48,786 nt of DNA. It comes from Pseudomonas sp. (GTDB lineage: Bacteria > Pseudomonadota > Gammaproteobacteria > Pseudomonadales > Pseudomonadaceae). The DNA is taken from positions 1-48,786 of the forward strand of contig NZ_JASLAW010000200.1 in the NCBI RefSeq assembly GCF_030147005.1. The letters are read 5' to 3'. The notes below the pieces were generated by a model, which saw only the letters and a list, made by a program, of their open reading frames with translations, did no database searches and was not told the DNA's origin. Shown piece after piece: positions 1-8,874 of this stretch; position 1 is the stretch's first letter; each line of letters opens with the position of its first letter. The position numbers and the translations under genes were made by a program.

Positions 1-26
1 CAAACTCGACACCTGAGTTCAACCCC

Positions 27-61
27 AAAAAACGCGCCACCTTCGGGTGGCGCGTTTTTTT
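27..61 (+). terminator. Rho-independent terminator of an upstream gene outside the window
   Basis: An A-run, a GC-rich stem (CGCGCCACC / GGTGGCGCG) with a TTCG tetraloop, and a run of seven T form a classic intrinsic terminator. The flanking A and T runs pair, so it could stop transcription from both sides. The gene it serves lies left of the window. Confidence 0.9.
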
Positions 62-77
62 ATGGGCGCTCGCCAAC

Positions 78-111
78 CCGTCACATAACCGTCATAGCGC
101 CTTGCAATGAT
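78..111 (+). promoter_or_regulatory. PHO box plus -10 upstream of the zntB-like gene
   Basis: CCGTCAC-ATAA-CCGTCAT (78-95) has the 7+4+7 layout of a PhoB box and matches 13 of 18 positions of CTGTCATAAATCTGTCAT. A -10-like AATGAT lies at 106-111, the distance expected when PhoB replaces the -35. It sits 70 bp before the CorA/ZntB-like start, with a PiT phosphate transporter downstream. PhoB control is inferred. Confidence 0.6.
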
Positions 112-164
112 TCGCCCATGCGAACCTGTGAAACGTCCTACAGGCGCTTTCTCTGCGAGACTCC

Positions 165-1193
165 ATGAACCACAGCATCGACCACGCCCATCAGGATCCC
201 GATCTGTTTGGGCTGCTTTACGGTTTTCGCTTTCTGCCCGGCGAAAAAGGCGAGCAGATTGACTCCGCCACCGCGCTTCAGTGCCTGCAAGAACCAGGCG
301 ACCCGCAGACATTTCTCTGGCTGCACCTGAACCTGGCTCACGCCGCCTGTGAGCGTTGGATGCAAGCGCATCTGGAATTGCCTGAAGAGTTCTTCGAAGC
401 GTTGCACGAAGGCTCGCGCTCCACGCGCATCGAGCACGTCGATTCCGCGCTGCTGGCGGTGGTCAACGATGTGGTGTTCAACTTCAGCAGCATGGTCTCG
501 TCGGATATTTCCACGCTGTGGGTGTGCGCGCGCAGTCGTTTGCTGATCAGTGCGCGCCTGCAACCGCTGCACTCGGTGGATAAATTGCGCTCCTCGGTGA
601 AGGCCGGTGAACGCTTTCGCTCGCCGCTGGAACTGCTGGTGCATTTACTGCGTGATCAGGGCGAAGTGCTGACGCAGATCGTGCGCAAGACCAGCCTGAG
701 CGTGGACCATATCGAAGACCAGTTACTGTCTTCGCGCTTGTCCACCAATCGCGCCGAACTCGGTGCCGCGCGCCGCGTACTGGTGCGTTTGCAACGCCTG
801 CTGGCGCTGGAGCCGGGCTCGCTGTTGCGCCTGCTCAACCGGCCGCCGCCCTGGCTGCAAAAGGAAGACGTGAAGGAGTTGCGCAAATCCACCGAGGAGT
901 TCGCGCTGATCATCAACGACCTGACGGCCCTGGGTGAACGCATCAAGTTGTTGCAGGAAGAAATCGCCGCCAACCTCAATGAGCAAAGCAACCGCACATT
1001 GTTCACCCTCACAGTGGTGACGGTGCTGGCGCTGCCGATCAATATCATTGCCGGTTTTTTTGGCATGAATGTGGGTGGGGTGCCGCTGTCCCAAGACCCG
1101 GAAGGCTTTTGGATACTGGTAGCGTTGGTGGCCACCTTCACCTTGATCGCCGGGCGCTGGGCCTTCAGAAAGCGCAAGGATCTGTTGAATTGA
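165..1193 (+). CDS. zntB: CorA-family (ZntB-like) divalent cation transporter
   Basis: This 342-residue protein matches the CorA/ZntB family in length and design: a long cytoplasmic alpha-rich N-terminal part (about residues 1-280), then two C-terminal membrane helices. The first helix ends in the signature GMN at about residue 305, followed by VGGVP as in ZntB rather than classical CorA. The tail is basic (RKRKDLLN). Family members form pentameric inner-membrane channels; ZntB moves zinc, and Mg or other divalent ions remain possible here. The start is the ATG 6 bp after GAGA. A PHO box lies upstream, and a PiT phosphate transporter follows about 200 bp downstream in the same direction. Family certain; the exact ion is inferred. 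Confidence 0.85.
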   Translation: MNHSIDHAHQDPDLFGLLYGFRFLPGEKGEQIDSATALQCLQEPGDPQTFLWLHLNLAHAACERWMQAHLELPEEFFEALHEGSRSTRIEHVDSALLAVVNDVVFNFSSMVSSDISTLWVCARSRLLISARLQPLHSVDKLRSSVKAGERFRSPLELLVHLLRDQGEVLTQIVRKTSLSVDHIEDQLLSSRLSTNRAELGAARRVLVRLQRLLALEPGSLLRLLNRPPPWLQKEDVKELRKSTEEFALIINDLTALGERIKLLQEEIAANLNEQSNRTLFTLTVVTVLALPINIIAGFFGMNVGGVPLSQDPEGFWILVALVATFTLIAGRWAFRKRKDLLN

Positions 1194-1205
1194 AATGCAC
1201 TCAAC

Positions 1206-1288
1206 CTGTGGGAGCGGGCTTGCTCGCGAAGGCGGCCTGTCAGGCGCCTCGTGAACTAGCCTCACACCGTGCGCGAGCAATCCCACGC
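1206..1288. repeat. Degenerate REPIN (GTGGGAGCGGGCTTGCTCGCGAA family)
   Basis: The left arm (1206-1234) is an intact REP of the common pseudomonad type. The right arm (1271-1288, GCGCGAGCAATCCCACGC) is an inverted but decayed copy lacking part of the GCCCGCTCCC core. It lies between the zntB-like gene and the PiT gene. Confidence 0.75.
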
Positions 1289-1397
1289 TGACAGACCAGC
1301 GGCATACTTATGTCCGCAAACACTGACCTGCCGCAGCACCTCTGTAACATTCTGCAACGATCATGAACGACATCCTCCCCACACTGGATGCTCCGGC

Positions 1398-3014
1398 ATG
1401 GCCACCCCTTCCCTGACTGCCTCCCCCCACACCTCATCCGCCGACCCAAAACCGCGCCTGGACACCAAGCCCGGCCTGGTGACGGTGATCATGTTCTTCG
1501 CCGTGCTCGCCATGGGCCTGCTGTTCACCGCCTACAGCCTGATGCATGACATGCACGAAATGGGCGCCCAGCTCACCACCTGGACGCCGTTCCTGCTGCT
1601 TGGCGTGGCGTTGTTGATCGCCTTGGGCTTTGAGTTCGTCAACGGCTTTCACGACACCGCCAATGCGGTGGCCACGGTGATCTACACCAACTCGCTGCCG
1701 CCGCATTTCGCGGTGGTGTGGTCGGGTTTTTTCAACTTTCTCGGCGTGCTGCTCTCCAGCGGTGCGGTAGCGTTCGGCATCATCGCCTTGTTGCCGGTGG
1801 AGCTGATTCTGCAGGTGGGTTCATCGGCCGGGTTCGCCATGATCTTCGCCCTGCTGATCGCTGCGATCCTGTGGAACCTCGGCACTTGGTGGCTGGGTTT
1901 GCCGGCGTCGTCGTCCCACACACTGATCGGCTCGATCATCGGCGTCGGCGTGGCGAATGCCTTGATGCACGGCCGCGATGGCACCAGCGGTGTGGATTGG
2001 AGCCAGGCATCCAAGATCGGTTACGCCTTGCTGCTGTCGCCGCTGATCGGCTTCGCGTTTGCCGCTTTGCTGCTGCTCGCCCTGCGCGCCTTCGTGAAGA
2101 ACCGTTCGCTGTACAAAGCGCCCAAAGGCAACACCCCGCCGCCCTGGTGGATTCGCGGCATGCTGATCGTCACCTGCACCGGTGTGTCGTTCGCCCACGG
2201 CTCCAACGATGGGCAAAAAGGTATGGGCCTGATCATGCTGATCCTGGTGGGCACCCTGCCGATGGCCTACGCCTTGAACCGCACCATGCCCGCCGACCAG
2301 TCGCTGCAATTCGCAGCAGTGGCCGAGGTCACCCAGGCCGCGCTGGTGAAGACGGCACCGCAGCCGGCACCCGCTGACTCCCGTGCAACCTTGTCGACCT
2401 ACGTGCGCACCAAGGAAGCCACGCCGGAACTGGTGCCCGCGCTTGCCGCCATCACCGGCCACATCGGCGCCGAAGTCAAAGGCTACGGCTCGCTTGCCGC
2501 GGTACCGGCTGAAGCGGTGGGCAACGTGCGTAACGACATGTACCTGACCAGCGAAACCATCCGCTTGATGGACAAGGGCAAGGTCGGCAATTTCGACGCC
2601 GACACCCAGGACAAACTGCAGCTGTTCAAGCAACAGATCGACAGCGCCACGCGCTTTATCCCGTTGTGGGTGAAGATCGCGGTGGCCATCGCCCTGGGGC
2701 TTGGCACCATGGTCGGCTGGAAGCGCATCGTGGTGACGGTGGGCGAAAAAATCGGCAAGACCCACCTCACGTACGCCCAGGGCGCCTCGGCCGAGACCGT
2801 GGCGATGCTGACCATTGGCGCGGCGGACATGTTCGGTTTGCCGGTGTCGACCACCCACGTGTTGTCATCGGGCGTGGCCGGGACCATGGTGGCCAACGGG
2901 GGTGGCTTGCAGATGCGCACCATCCGCAATTTGTTGATGGCCTGGATATTGACGTTGCCGGCGGCGATTGTGTTGTCGGGCAGCCTTTACTGGCTGTTCA
3001 CCCAACTGTTCTGA
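1398..3014 (+). CDS. pit: PiT-family inorganic phosphate transporter
   Basis: This inner-membrane permease takes up phosphate, in known PiT proteins as neutral metal-phosphate with protons. It carries the duplicated PiT signature: NGFHDTANAVAT near residue 87 and AHGSNDGQKGMG near residue 275, plus a conserved late segment with GLPVSTTHV. Many hydrophobic helices flank a soluble loop of about 120 residues (about 320-430). I chose ATG 1398 (538 aa), where MATPSL opens a short polar N-terminus; the longer open frame to 1269 has no better start. It ends 12 bp from the convergent LysR gene. The neighbouring CorA/ZntB-like gene has a PHO box. Family certain; affinity and metal not visible. Confidence 0.9.
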   Translation: MATPSLTASPHTSSADPKPRLDTKPGLVTVIMFFAVLAMGLLFTAYSLMHDMHEMGAQLTTWTPFLLLGVALLIALGFEFVNGFHDTANAVATVIYTNSLPPHFAVVWSGFFNFLGVLLSSGAVAFGIIALLPVELILQVGSSAGFAMIFALLIAAILWNLGTWWLGLPASSSHTLIGSIIGVGVANALMHGRDGTSGVDWSQASKIGYALLLSPLIGFAFAALLLLALRAFVKNRSLYKAPKGNTPPPWWIRGMLIVTCTGVSFAHGSNDGQKGMGLIMLILVGTLPMAYALNRTMPADQSLQFAAVAEVTQAALVKTAPQPAPADSRATLSTYVRTKEATPELVPALAAITGHIGAEVKGYGSLAAVPAEAVGNVRNDMYLTSETIRLMDKGKVGNFDADTQDKLQLFKQQIDSATRFIPLWVKIAVAIALGLGTMVGWKRIVVTVGEKIGKTHLTYAQGASAETVAMLTIGAADMFGLPVSTTHVLSSGVAGTMVANGGGLQMRTIRNLLMAWILTLPAAIVLSGSLYWLFTQLF

Positions 3015-3026
3015 GCCCATTGACCG

Positions 3027-3923
3027 TTAGAGATGCGCTTGCAGGGTGGTCGCCAGCCAGTCCATGAACACCCGCACGCGCAAGGGCAAATGCCGCTGGC
3101 CGGCGTAAAGCAACGACACGTCCAGCGGCGGCGCCGGGTAATCGGCCAGTACCGCAACCAATTCGCCACTGGCCAATAAATCGCGAATGCCCAGCCGTGG
3201 CACTTGGACGATGCCAAAGCCACCCAGGCACGCAGCCTGATACGCATCGGTGCTGTTGACAGTCACCCGCCCGGCCATCGGTAGCCGCTGCACCTTGTTG
3301 CCTTGCAGGTACTCGAACCCCGCCGAACGTGCGCCCAGCGGACGTACGTAATGCACCAATCGATGATTTGCGAGGTCCGCCAGGGTTTCGGGCCTACCAT
3401 AGCGCTGCACATACCCGGCGCTCACACAGTTGACCATCGGCATGCTGCACACACGCCGCGCCACCACGCTTTGATCGGGCTGGGCGCCGACGCGCACGAC
3501 GCAGTCGAAGCCTTCGGCGATCACGTCTACCTGGCGATCGGAGCTGCTGATTTGCATCTCGATCAGGGGGTGGCGCTCCATGAACGGGGGCAAGTTGGGC
3601 ACAATCAACGTGCGCGCCATCACGTTGGGCATGTCCACGCGTATGCGCCCGGCCAACTGGGTTTCGTCCTGTCGAAACAGGCCCTCCAGTTCCTCCATGT
3701 GCGCCAGCAAATCCTTGCTGCGCTCATACAACACTCGGCCGTCCTGGGTCGCCTGCACCTTGCGCGTGGTGCGTTGCAACAGGCGTGCGCCGAGCAGCTC
3801 TTCCAGGGCGCGCACCTGCTCGGACACGGTGGAGCGCGGCAAGCCGAGGCTCTCACCGGCCTGGGTAAAACTCGACAGTTCGGTCACGCGCACAAAGGTA
3901 CGCAGCAGCTCAAGTTTATTCAT
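3027..3923 (-). CDS. LysR-family transcriptional regulator
   Basis: The 298-residue protein has the LysR winged helix-turn-helix at residues 1-60 (LRTFVRVTELSSFTQAGESL, then LPRSTVSEQVRALEELLG) and a periplasmic-binding-like effector domain after residue 90. It resembles the common subgroup found next to oxidoreductase genes. It is divergent from the SDR at 4030, the usual arrangement for regulator and target, and the 106-bp gap holds an inverted repeat that could be its operator. The inducer is not predictable from sequence. Confidence 0.9.
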   Translation of the reverse strand: MNKLELLRTFVRVTELSSFTQAGESLGLPRSTVSEQVRALEELLGARLLQRTTRKVQATQDGRVLYERSKDLLAHMEELEGLFRQDETQLAGRIRVDMPNVMARTLIVPNLPPFMERHPLIEMQISSSDRQVDVIAEGFDCVVRVGAQPDQSVVARRVCSMPMVNCVSAGYVQRYGRPETLADLANHRLVHYVRPLGARSAGFEYLQGNKVQRLPMAGRVTVNSTDAYQAACLGGFGIVQVPRLGIRDLLASGELVAVLADYPAPPLDVSLLYAGQRHLPLRVRVFMDWLATTLQAHL

Positions 3924-3942
3924 GGGATTGTTCGCCCTACCC

Positions 3943-4011
3943 GATCAGTGATTCCGGCACAGCGCTGTTTATCACGTTATGGGCGTACAAATACACTCAG
4001 TCCCACTGATC
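3943..4011. promoter_or_regulatory. Separated inverted repeat in the LysR/SDR divergent promoter region
   Basis: GATCAGTG (3943-3950) and CACTGATC (4004-4011) are exact inverted copies about 53 bp apart, between the divergent LysR and SDR genes. LysR regulators often bind two spaced sites in such gaps. Function is inferred from position only. Confidence 0.35.
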
Positions 4012-4029
4012 ACCCCAGAGGACTGCACC

Positions 4030-4791
4030 ATGACCCCACGTAAAATCGCACTGATCACCGGCGCCAGCCGCGGCCTGGGCAAAAGCGCTGCACTGCACCT
4101 TGCCGCTCAGGGCGTCGATATCATCGGCACCTATCACAGCAAGGCCGATGAGGCGCAAGCGCTCGTGGCGCAAATCGAACAACTGGGCGGCCGCGCGGCC
4201 ATGTTGCAACTGGACGTGAGCCAGAGCGCGACATTCGCAGGGTTCGTCAATAAGGTTACCGACGCGCTCAAGGATGTTTTCGCACAGGATCACGTTGATT
4301 TTCTGATCAACAACGCCGGTATCGGCATTCATGCAAGCTTTGCCGAAACCACCGAAGCCCAGTTCGACCAACTGGTGGCGATCCAATTCAAGGGGCCGTT
4401 TTTTCTGACACAGAAGCTGTTGCCGTTGATTCGCGACGGCGGCCGCATTCTCAATGTGTCCAGCGGCCTGGCGCGCTTCAGCCTGCCGGGTTACGCGGCC
4501 TACGCGGCGATGAAAGGCGCGATGGAAGTGCTGACCCGCTACCAGGCCAAGGAGTTGGGCGCGCGAGGCATCAGCGTCAATATCCTCGCCCCCGGCGCGA
4601 TTGAAACCGACTTCGGTGGCGGTGCGGTACGCGATAACGCCGACCTCAACGCCATGGTCGCCAACAACACCGCCCTGGGCCGCGCCGGGTTGCCCGACGA
4701 CATTGGCGGGGCCATTTCGATGTTGCTGGCCGATGGCAGCAAATGGATCACCGGCCAGCGCATTGAGGCCTCAGGTGGCATGTTTCTGTAG
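4030..4791 (+). CDS. SDR-family NAD(P)-dependent oxidoreductase
   Basis: This classical short-chain dehydrogenase/reductase has 253 residues. The nucleotide-binding motif TGASRGLG is near residue 12, NNAG near 95, and the catalytic Ser and YxxxK (YAAYAAMKG) near 155-160. The C-terminus (WITGQRIEASGGMFL) is the usual SDR ending. It is related to the FabG/3-oxoacyl reductase type, but the substrate cannot be read from sequence. I chose ATG 4030 because AGAGGA lies 8 bp upstream; the longer frame from 3979 lacks a site. It is divergent from a LysR gene that probably controls it. Confidence 0.9.
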   Translation: MTPRKIALITGASRGLGKSAALHLAAQGVDIIGTYHSKADEAQALVAQIEQLGGRAAMLQLDVSQSATFAGFVNKVTDALKDVFAQDHVDFLINNAGIGIHASFAETTEAQFDQLVAIQFKGPFFLTQKLLPLIRDGGRILNVSSGLARFSLPGYAAYAAMKGAMEVLTRYQAKELGARGISVNILAPGAIETDFGGGAVRDNADLNAMVANNTALGRAGLPDDIGGAISMLLADGSKWITGQRIEASGGMFL

Positions 4792-4802
4792 GCAACTGGC
4801 GC

Positions 4803-5240
4803 TTACAGGGAAATCGGGGTTTTGCTGGTGACTTTTTCGCGTATGACGTCATAACCCCAGTGGTAGACGTAGGTGTACGGCAAGAAGAACAGCAGCACCC
4901 CGATGTCGAGGATGAAGGCTTCCAACAGGCTGATCTTCATCAATGCGGCAATCAACGGCACCGCCAGCAGGATCAAGCCCCCTTCAAACAGCAGCGCGTG
5001 CAGCACCCGCGTCCGGCCGCCGCCGGGCAGTTGCAGGCGCACTTTAAGACGGTCGAACAGGCTGTTGAATATGACGTTCCAGCTCAGCGCCAGCAAACTG
5101 ATGGCAAGGGTCACCGCGCCCATTTCCAGGGCTGGTCGGCCGGTCACCCAGACCAGCAATGGCGTACAGATCAACAAGGCCAACCCTTCAAACCCCAGGG
5201 CCTGGAAAACGCGTTCAGTAATCGACTTGGTAGGGTTCAT
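4803..5240 (-). CDS. PACE-family multidrug (chlorhexidine-type) efflux transporter
   Basis: The 145-residue, four-helix membrane protein carries tandem bacterial transmembrane pair domains. The family motifs are visible: an early RVFQALGFEG, WNVIFNSLFDR at the end of helix 2, RVLHALLFEGGL at the start of helix 3, and YTYVYHWGYD at the end of helix 4. PACE proteins such as AceI export chlorhexidine, other biocides and probably natural polyamines using the proton gradient. The start has GGAG 7 bp upstream. It is divergent from a LysR gene, the same layout as aceI/aceR. Family assignment is strong; the substrate is inferred. Confidence 0.88.
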   Translation of the reverse strand: MNPTKSITERVFQALGFEGLALLICTPLLVWVTGRPALEMGAVTLAISLLALSWNVIFNSLFDRLKVRLQLPGGGRTRVLHALLFEGGLILLAVPLIAALMKISLLEAFILDIGVLLFFLPYTYVYHWGYDVIREKVTSKTPISL

Positions 5241-5328
5241 GACCCGGCTCCGTGAATGACGATGATTGCCATGATTACCCCTTGAGCCGATACTTCATAA
5301 CCAGTAACCATCGATCAAGGCGATAGTA

Positions 5329-6183
5329 ATGGCTTCCCATGAAGTGCTCCAGGCGTTTGTTCAGGCCGCTACCCAGGGTTCTTTTTCCGCGGCGGCGCGC
5401 AAGCTGGGCAAGAGCCAGTCCACCGTCAGTGCGGCGGTGGCGAGCCTGGAGATCGACCTGGACGTGGTGTTGTTTGATCGCAGCAGCCGCAAACCGACGC
5501 TGACACCGGCCGGCCAGGTGTTGTTGCAGCGTGCGGAGCAGGTACTGGAGGCCAGCAGCCGGCTGGAGTTGGCGGCGAGCCAACTGGCCCAGGGATTGGA
5601 GCCGAAGCTGAGTATCGCCATGTCCGATACTTACCAGTCCGATCGCTTCGAGACAGCCCTCAGCGCCTTTGAACAACGCTACCCGGACCTTGAGTTGGAA
5701 TGCCTGGTGGCCGAATGCGAAGACCTGATCGCGCTGGTGCAAAGTGGCCGGGCGCACATCGCATTTATCGAACAGCAGCAGGTTTACCCCCCGGACCTGA
5801 GCGGCTCGCCGGTAGAAGAACGCACCGAGATCGCCTTGTTCGTCTCGCCCAAACACCCGCTGGCGAGCCTGGCCAGTCTTGATCCGCACACCCTGCAACA
5901 CCATCGGGAGCTGCGCCTGGCAAGCATCATCAACCCTGACGAAAACCGCGGCGCCCAGCGCGTGTGGTCGGCGCCGAGTTACCTGATGCTGATGGAGATG
6001 GCGCAACTGGGCTTCGGCTGGGCCCCGATACCGCGCTGGTTGGTGGAGCGGTTCGGCGGCGGCCAGTTGGTCGAGCTCAAGGTGCGCGGTTGGCCGCGCT
6101 CGGTGGCGGTGGATGCGCTGTGGTCGCGACGGCAGCCGCCCGGCCCGGCGGGGAGTTGGTTGCTGAAAAAAATGCTCGAGTAA
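5329..6183 (+). CDS. LysR-family regulator, probable controller of the PACE pump
   Basis: The 284-residue protein has a LysR helix-turn-helix at residues 1-60 (FVQAATQGSFSAAARKLGKS, STVSAAVASLEIDL) and an effector-binding domain. It lies divergent from the PACE efflux gene with an 88-bp gap. In Acinetobacter the LysR protein AceR activates aceI from the same layout, so this is likely the local activator (inference). The start ATG follows AAGGCGA. Confidence 0.87.
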   Translation: MASHEVLQAFVQAATQGSFSAAARKLGKSQSTVSAAVASLEIDLDVVLFDRSSRKPTLTPAGQVLLQRAEQVLEASSRLELAASQLAQGLEPKLSIAMSDTYQSDRFETALSAFEQRYPDLELECLVAECEDLIALVQSGRAHIAFIEQQQVYPPDLSGSPVEERTEIALFVSPKHPLASLASLDPHTLQHHRELRLASIINPDENRGAQRVWSAPSYLMLMEMAQLGFGWAPIPRWLVERFGGGQLVELKVRGWPRSVAVDALWSRRQPPGPAGSWLLKKMLE

Positions 6184-6251
6184 TGGGTGCGGTACGCATG
6201 ACGCATTCCCGATAGACTGCGCCCTTCTTTTGCAGCCGTTCGGATATTCCG

Positions 6252-6746
6252 ATGCAAACCCGTCTTGTTTCCTACGAGGCGCTGAATGCTGTGCAACAAC
6301 AGCACGTCGGCACCCTCGAAGTTCACCCTGAACAACTAGCGTTTTGCGGTGATATGTATTGCACCCTCAACACTCTGCTGGCCAAGCCAAACCCCGGCGT
6401 CAGAGGCTTTGCCTTACTCGCCGACGAAACCCCGGTCGCGTTCCTCCTGCTCAAACGCCCGCCCTGCCTGCCCCACTGGGCCAATGAACTCAGTGCGACG
6501 CTGCATGCGCTGCAGGTGGATCGGCGACAGCAGGGGCGCGGGTTCGGCAAGCTTTGCCTGCAGACGCTACCGGCTGTGGCAATCGAGACTTGGCCGCAGA
6601 TCACCGCATTGGAGTTGTCGGTCGATAGCGCCAATGTGGCGGCGATAGGCTTGTATCTGGGGGCTGGCTGGGTAGATATCGGTGAGGCTTACAAGGGACG
6701 GGATGGGTACGAGCGCAGGTTGCAATGGGTGTTTGCATCGCCCTGA
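6252..6746 (+). CDS. GNAT-family N-acetyltransferase
   Basis: The 164-residue single-domain protein has the acetyl-CoA binding loop R-R-Q-Q-G-R-G-F-G-K near residues 92-101 after a beta strand, and the late 'SVDSANVAAIGLYLGAGW' segment (N..A..LY...G) typical of GNAT motif B. The acceptor is unknown. It stands alone downstream of the LysR gene and converges on the GyrI-like gene. Confidence 0.85.
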   Translation: MQTRLVSYEALNAVQQQHVGTLEVHPEQLAFCGDMYCTLNTLLAKPNPGVRGFALLADETPVAFLLLKRPPCLPHWANELSATLHALQVDRRQQGRGFGKLCLQTLPAVAIETWPQITALELSVDSANVAAIGLYLGAGWVDIGEAYKGRDGYERRLQWVFASP

Positions 6747-6814
6747 CAGCGCCAGAATGGGACGTCTGCACAACTGAACGATGGCCAATAGACCGGCATC
6801 AGCAAAATGCCGCC

Positions 6815-6852
6815 CCACTCATTGGCCCATTGTCGAATTGCCCAATGAGTGG
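6815..6852. terminator. Inverted repeat between convergent genes, possible terminator
   Basis: CCACTCATTGG (6815-6825) and CCAATGAGTGG (6842-6852) form an 11-bp perfect stem with a 16-nt loop between the convergent GNAT and GyrI-like genes. There is no T-run, so termination would not be of the simple intrinsic kind. Confidence 0.4.
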
Positions 6853-6886
6853 TTAGCAGGCTGGTTGAGACTGGCTTGGCGGATTT

Positions 6887-7366
6887 TTACGTGCGCTCTA
6901 CCGGTAACCAGATTTCTACGGTCCCGGTGCCCTTCCTTCCATCAAAATCCGCACTGTAGCGCTCGAAATCCGCACCCGTTACCTTGTAGCCCGAGTCCGG
7001 GAGCCATTCGAACATGATGCGCTCATAAGTTTGCTCAAGCGCTTGCACCGGCCCGTGATGAGGGAATACGGCATAGTTGAGCGGCGGAATCTCGATGCAT
7101 TGAAAATTGCTCGGCACATCGCTTTTGCTCGGGACTTCAACGCCGGCGATGTAGTCGAATTCGCCGTGGTGCGGATTATGGCAAACGCCGTAGGTCACGC
7201 CACCTACGCGTTTCTTGATGTCTTTGATACAGCTGTCGAACAATTCCCACAGCCGGGGAATATCCCCCACGGTGGCCTTCGAATAACGCCCTTGGACGCC
7301 TGCGATCACCAACGCCTTGCCGGCTTCCATGCGTGGTTCCAACGGTTGTCTTGTCTGCTGATCCAT
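6887..7366 (-). CDS. GyrI-like / AraC effector-binding domain protein
   Basis: The 159-residue stand-alone protein has a GyrI-like small-molecule binding fold: GVQGRYS, then IPRLWELFD, VTYGVCHN, an EFDYIAGVEV strand, NYAVFPHHGP, and the C-terminal FERYSADFDG...VEIWLPV. The family includes the C-terminal effector domain of AraC regulators, Rob and GyrI. No DNA-binding domain is attached. The start is ATG 7366 because AAGGAG lies 10 bp upstream; an upstream in-frame ATG at 7396 lacks a site. The ligand is unknown. Confidence 0.85.
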   Translation of the reverse strand: MDQQTRQPLEPRMEAGKALVIAGVQGRYSKATVGDIPRLWELFDSCIKDIKKRVGGVTYGVCHNPHHGEFDYIAGVEVPSKSDVPSNFQCIEIPPLNYAVFPHHGPVQALEQTYERIMFEWLPDSGYKVTGADFERYSADFDGRKGTGTVEIWLPVERT

Positions 7367-7560
7367 ACGAACAGTCTCCTTCTTATGAGGGAACAAACCC
7401 GCATCGAGTATAGGGGCATATCCGCGCCGTGCTCCATGTAGAAATTTTTCCTACGTATCTGGACAACTGGCCATCACCGACCGTATTGTCTGCCCGCAGG
7501 CCACCGCAGTGGCCGACGTCGCTCGGACGGTTCCGGGCGCTTACGTACCTCGAGGCAACA

Positions 7561-8772
7561 ATGGCAGACCAAGGTTCGCCGCGCCGCTTTGCGCGCATAG
7601 ATCGACTCCCCCCCTACGTGTTCAATATCACTGCCGAGCTGAAGATGGCTGCGCGTCGGCGCGGCGAAGACATCATCGACTTGAGCATGGGTAACCCCGA
7701 CGGTGCCACGCCACCGCACATCGTGGAAAAAATGATCACCGTCGCCCAGCGTGAAGACACCCACGGCTATTCCACTTCCAAAGGCATTCCGCGCCTGCGC
7801 CGGGCGATTTCGCGGTGGTACAAAGACCGTTATGAGGTGGATATCGACCCCGAGTCGGAAGCCATTGTCACCATCGGTTCCAAGGAGGGCTTGGCGCACC
7901 TGATGCTGGCCACCCTGGACCAGGGCGACACCGTACTGGTGCCCAACCCCAGCTACCCGATTCACATTTATGGTGCCGTGATTGCCGGCGCCCAGGTGCG
8001 CTCGGTGCCGCTGATTCCTGGCGTGGACTTCTTCGCCGAGCTGGAACGGGCGATTCGCGGTTCGATCCCCAAACCGAAGATGATGATCCTCGGCTTCCCG
8101 TCCAACCCCACCGCGCAGTGCGTGGAGCTGGATTTCTTCGAACGTGTGATCGCCCTGGCCAAGCAGTACGACGTGCTGGTGGTGCATGACCTGGCCTACG
8201 CCGACATCGTCTACGACGGCTGGAAAGCCCCGTCGATCATGCAAGTGCCCGGCGCCAAGGATATTGCGGTGGAGTTTTTCACCCTGTCCAAGAGCTACAA
8301 CATGGCCGGCTGGCGCATCGGCTTCATGGTGGGCAACCCGGAACTGGTCAACGCGCTGGCGCGGATTAAGAGCTACCACGACTACGGCACCTTCACCCCG
8401 CTGCAGGTAGCGGCGATTGCTGCGCTGGAAGGCGATCAACAGTGCGTGAAAGACATCGCCGAGCAGTATCGCCAGCGCCGTAACGTGCTGGTCAAGGGCC
8501 TGCATGAACTGGGCTGGATGGTGGAAAATCCGAAGGCGTCAATGTATGTCTGGGCCAAGATTCCCGAGCAGTATGCCGCCATGGGTTCGCTGGAGTTTGC
8601 CAAGAAACTGCTGCTGGAGGCGAAGGTGTGTGTGTCGCCGGGGATCGGGTTTGGTGAGTATGGGGATGATCACGTGCGCTTTGCGCTGATCGAGAACCAG
8701 GACCGGATTCGCCAGGCCGTGCGGGGGATTCGCGGGATGTTCAGGGCCGATGGGCAGGTCACGAAGGCCTGA
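7561..8772 (+). CDS. alaC: Glutamate-pyruvate (alanine) aminotransferase AlaC
   Basis: This fold-type I PLP aminotransferase has 403 residues. It makes alanine from pyruvate and glutamate. The N-terminus RFARIDRLPPYVFNITAELK is the characteristic AlaC opening, followed by IDLSMGNPDG. The PLP lysine is Lys244 in SKSYNMAGWRIG, with an aspartate upstream in VVHDLAYADIVYDG and the C-terminal arginine region (HVRFALIENQDR). I chose ATG 7561 (MADQGS) as in relatives; GAGG lies 7 bp before it. The longer frame to 7429 reads into non-conserved sequence. It appears monocistronic, followed by the 8.8-9.1 kb repeat complex. Confidence 0.93.
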   Translation: MADQGSPRRFARIDRLPPYVFNITAELKMAARRRGEDIIDLSMGNPDGATPPHIVEKMITVAQREDTHGYSTSKGIPRLRRAISRWYKDRYEVDIDPESEAIVTIGSKEGLAHLMLATLDQGDTVLVPNPSYPIHIYGAVIAGAQVRSVPLIPGVDFFAELERAIRGSIPKPKMMILGFPSNPTAQCVELDFFERVIALAKQYDVLVVHDLAYADIVYDGWKAPSIMQVPGAKDIAVEFFTLSKSYNMAGWRIGFMVGNPELVNALARIKSYHDYGTFTPLQVAAIAALEGDQQCVKDIAEQYRQRRNVLVKGLHELGWMVENPKASMYVWAKIPEQYAAMGSLEFAKKLLLEAKVCVSPGIGFGEYGDDHVRFALIENQDRIRQAVRGIRGMFRADGQVTKA

Positions 8773-8874
8773 TCCAATCCACCTGACTAAATGCGATCAA
8801 ACAATGTAGGAGCGGGCTTGCTCGCGAAGGCGGTGGATCAGTCAGCAACCTATTGACTGATACACCGCCTTCGC

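Noticed and set aside
1363..1379. CTGTAAC-ATT-CTGCAAC-like sequence as a second PHO box before pit
   Set aside because: The repeat period is 10 rather than 11 and the match is weak, unlike the box at 78-95.
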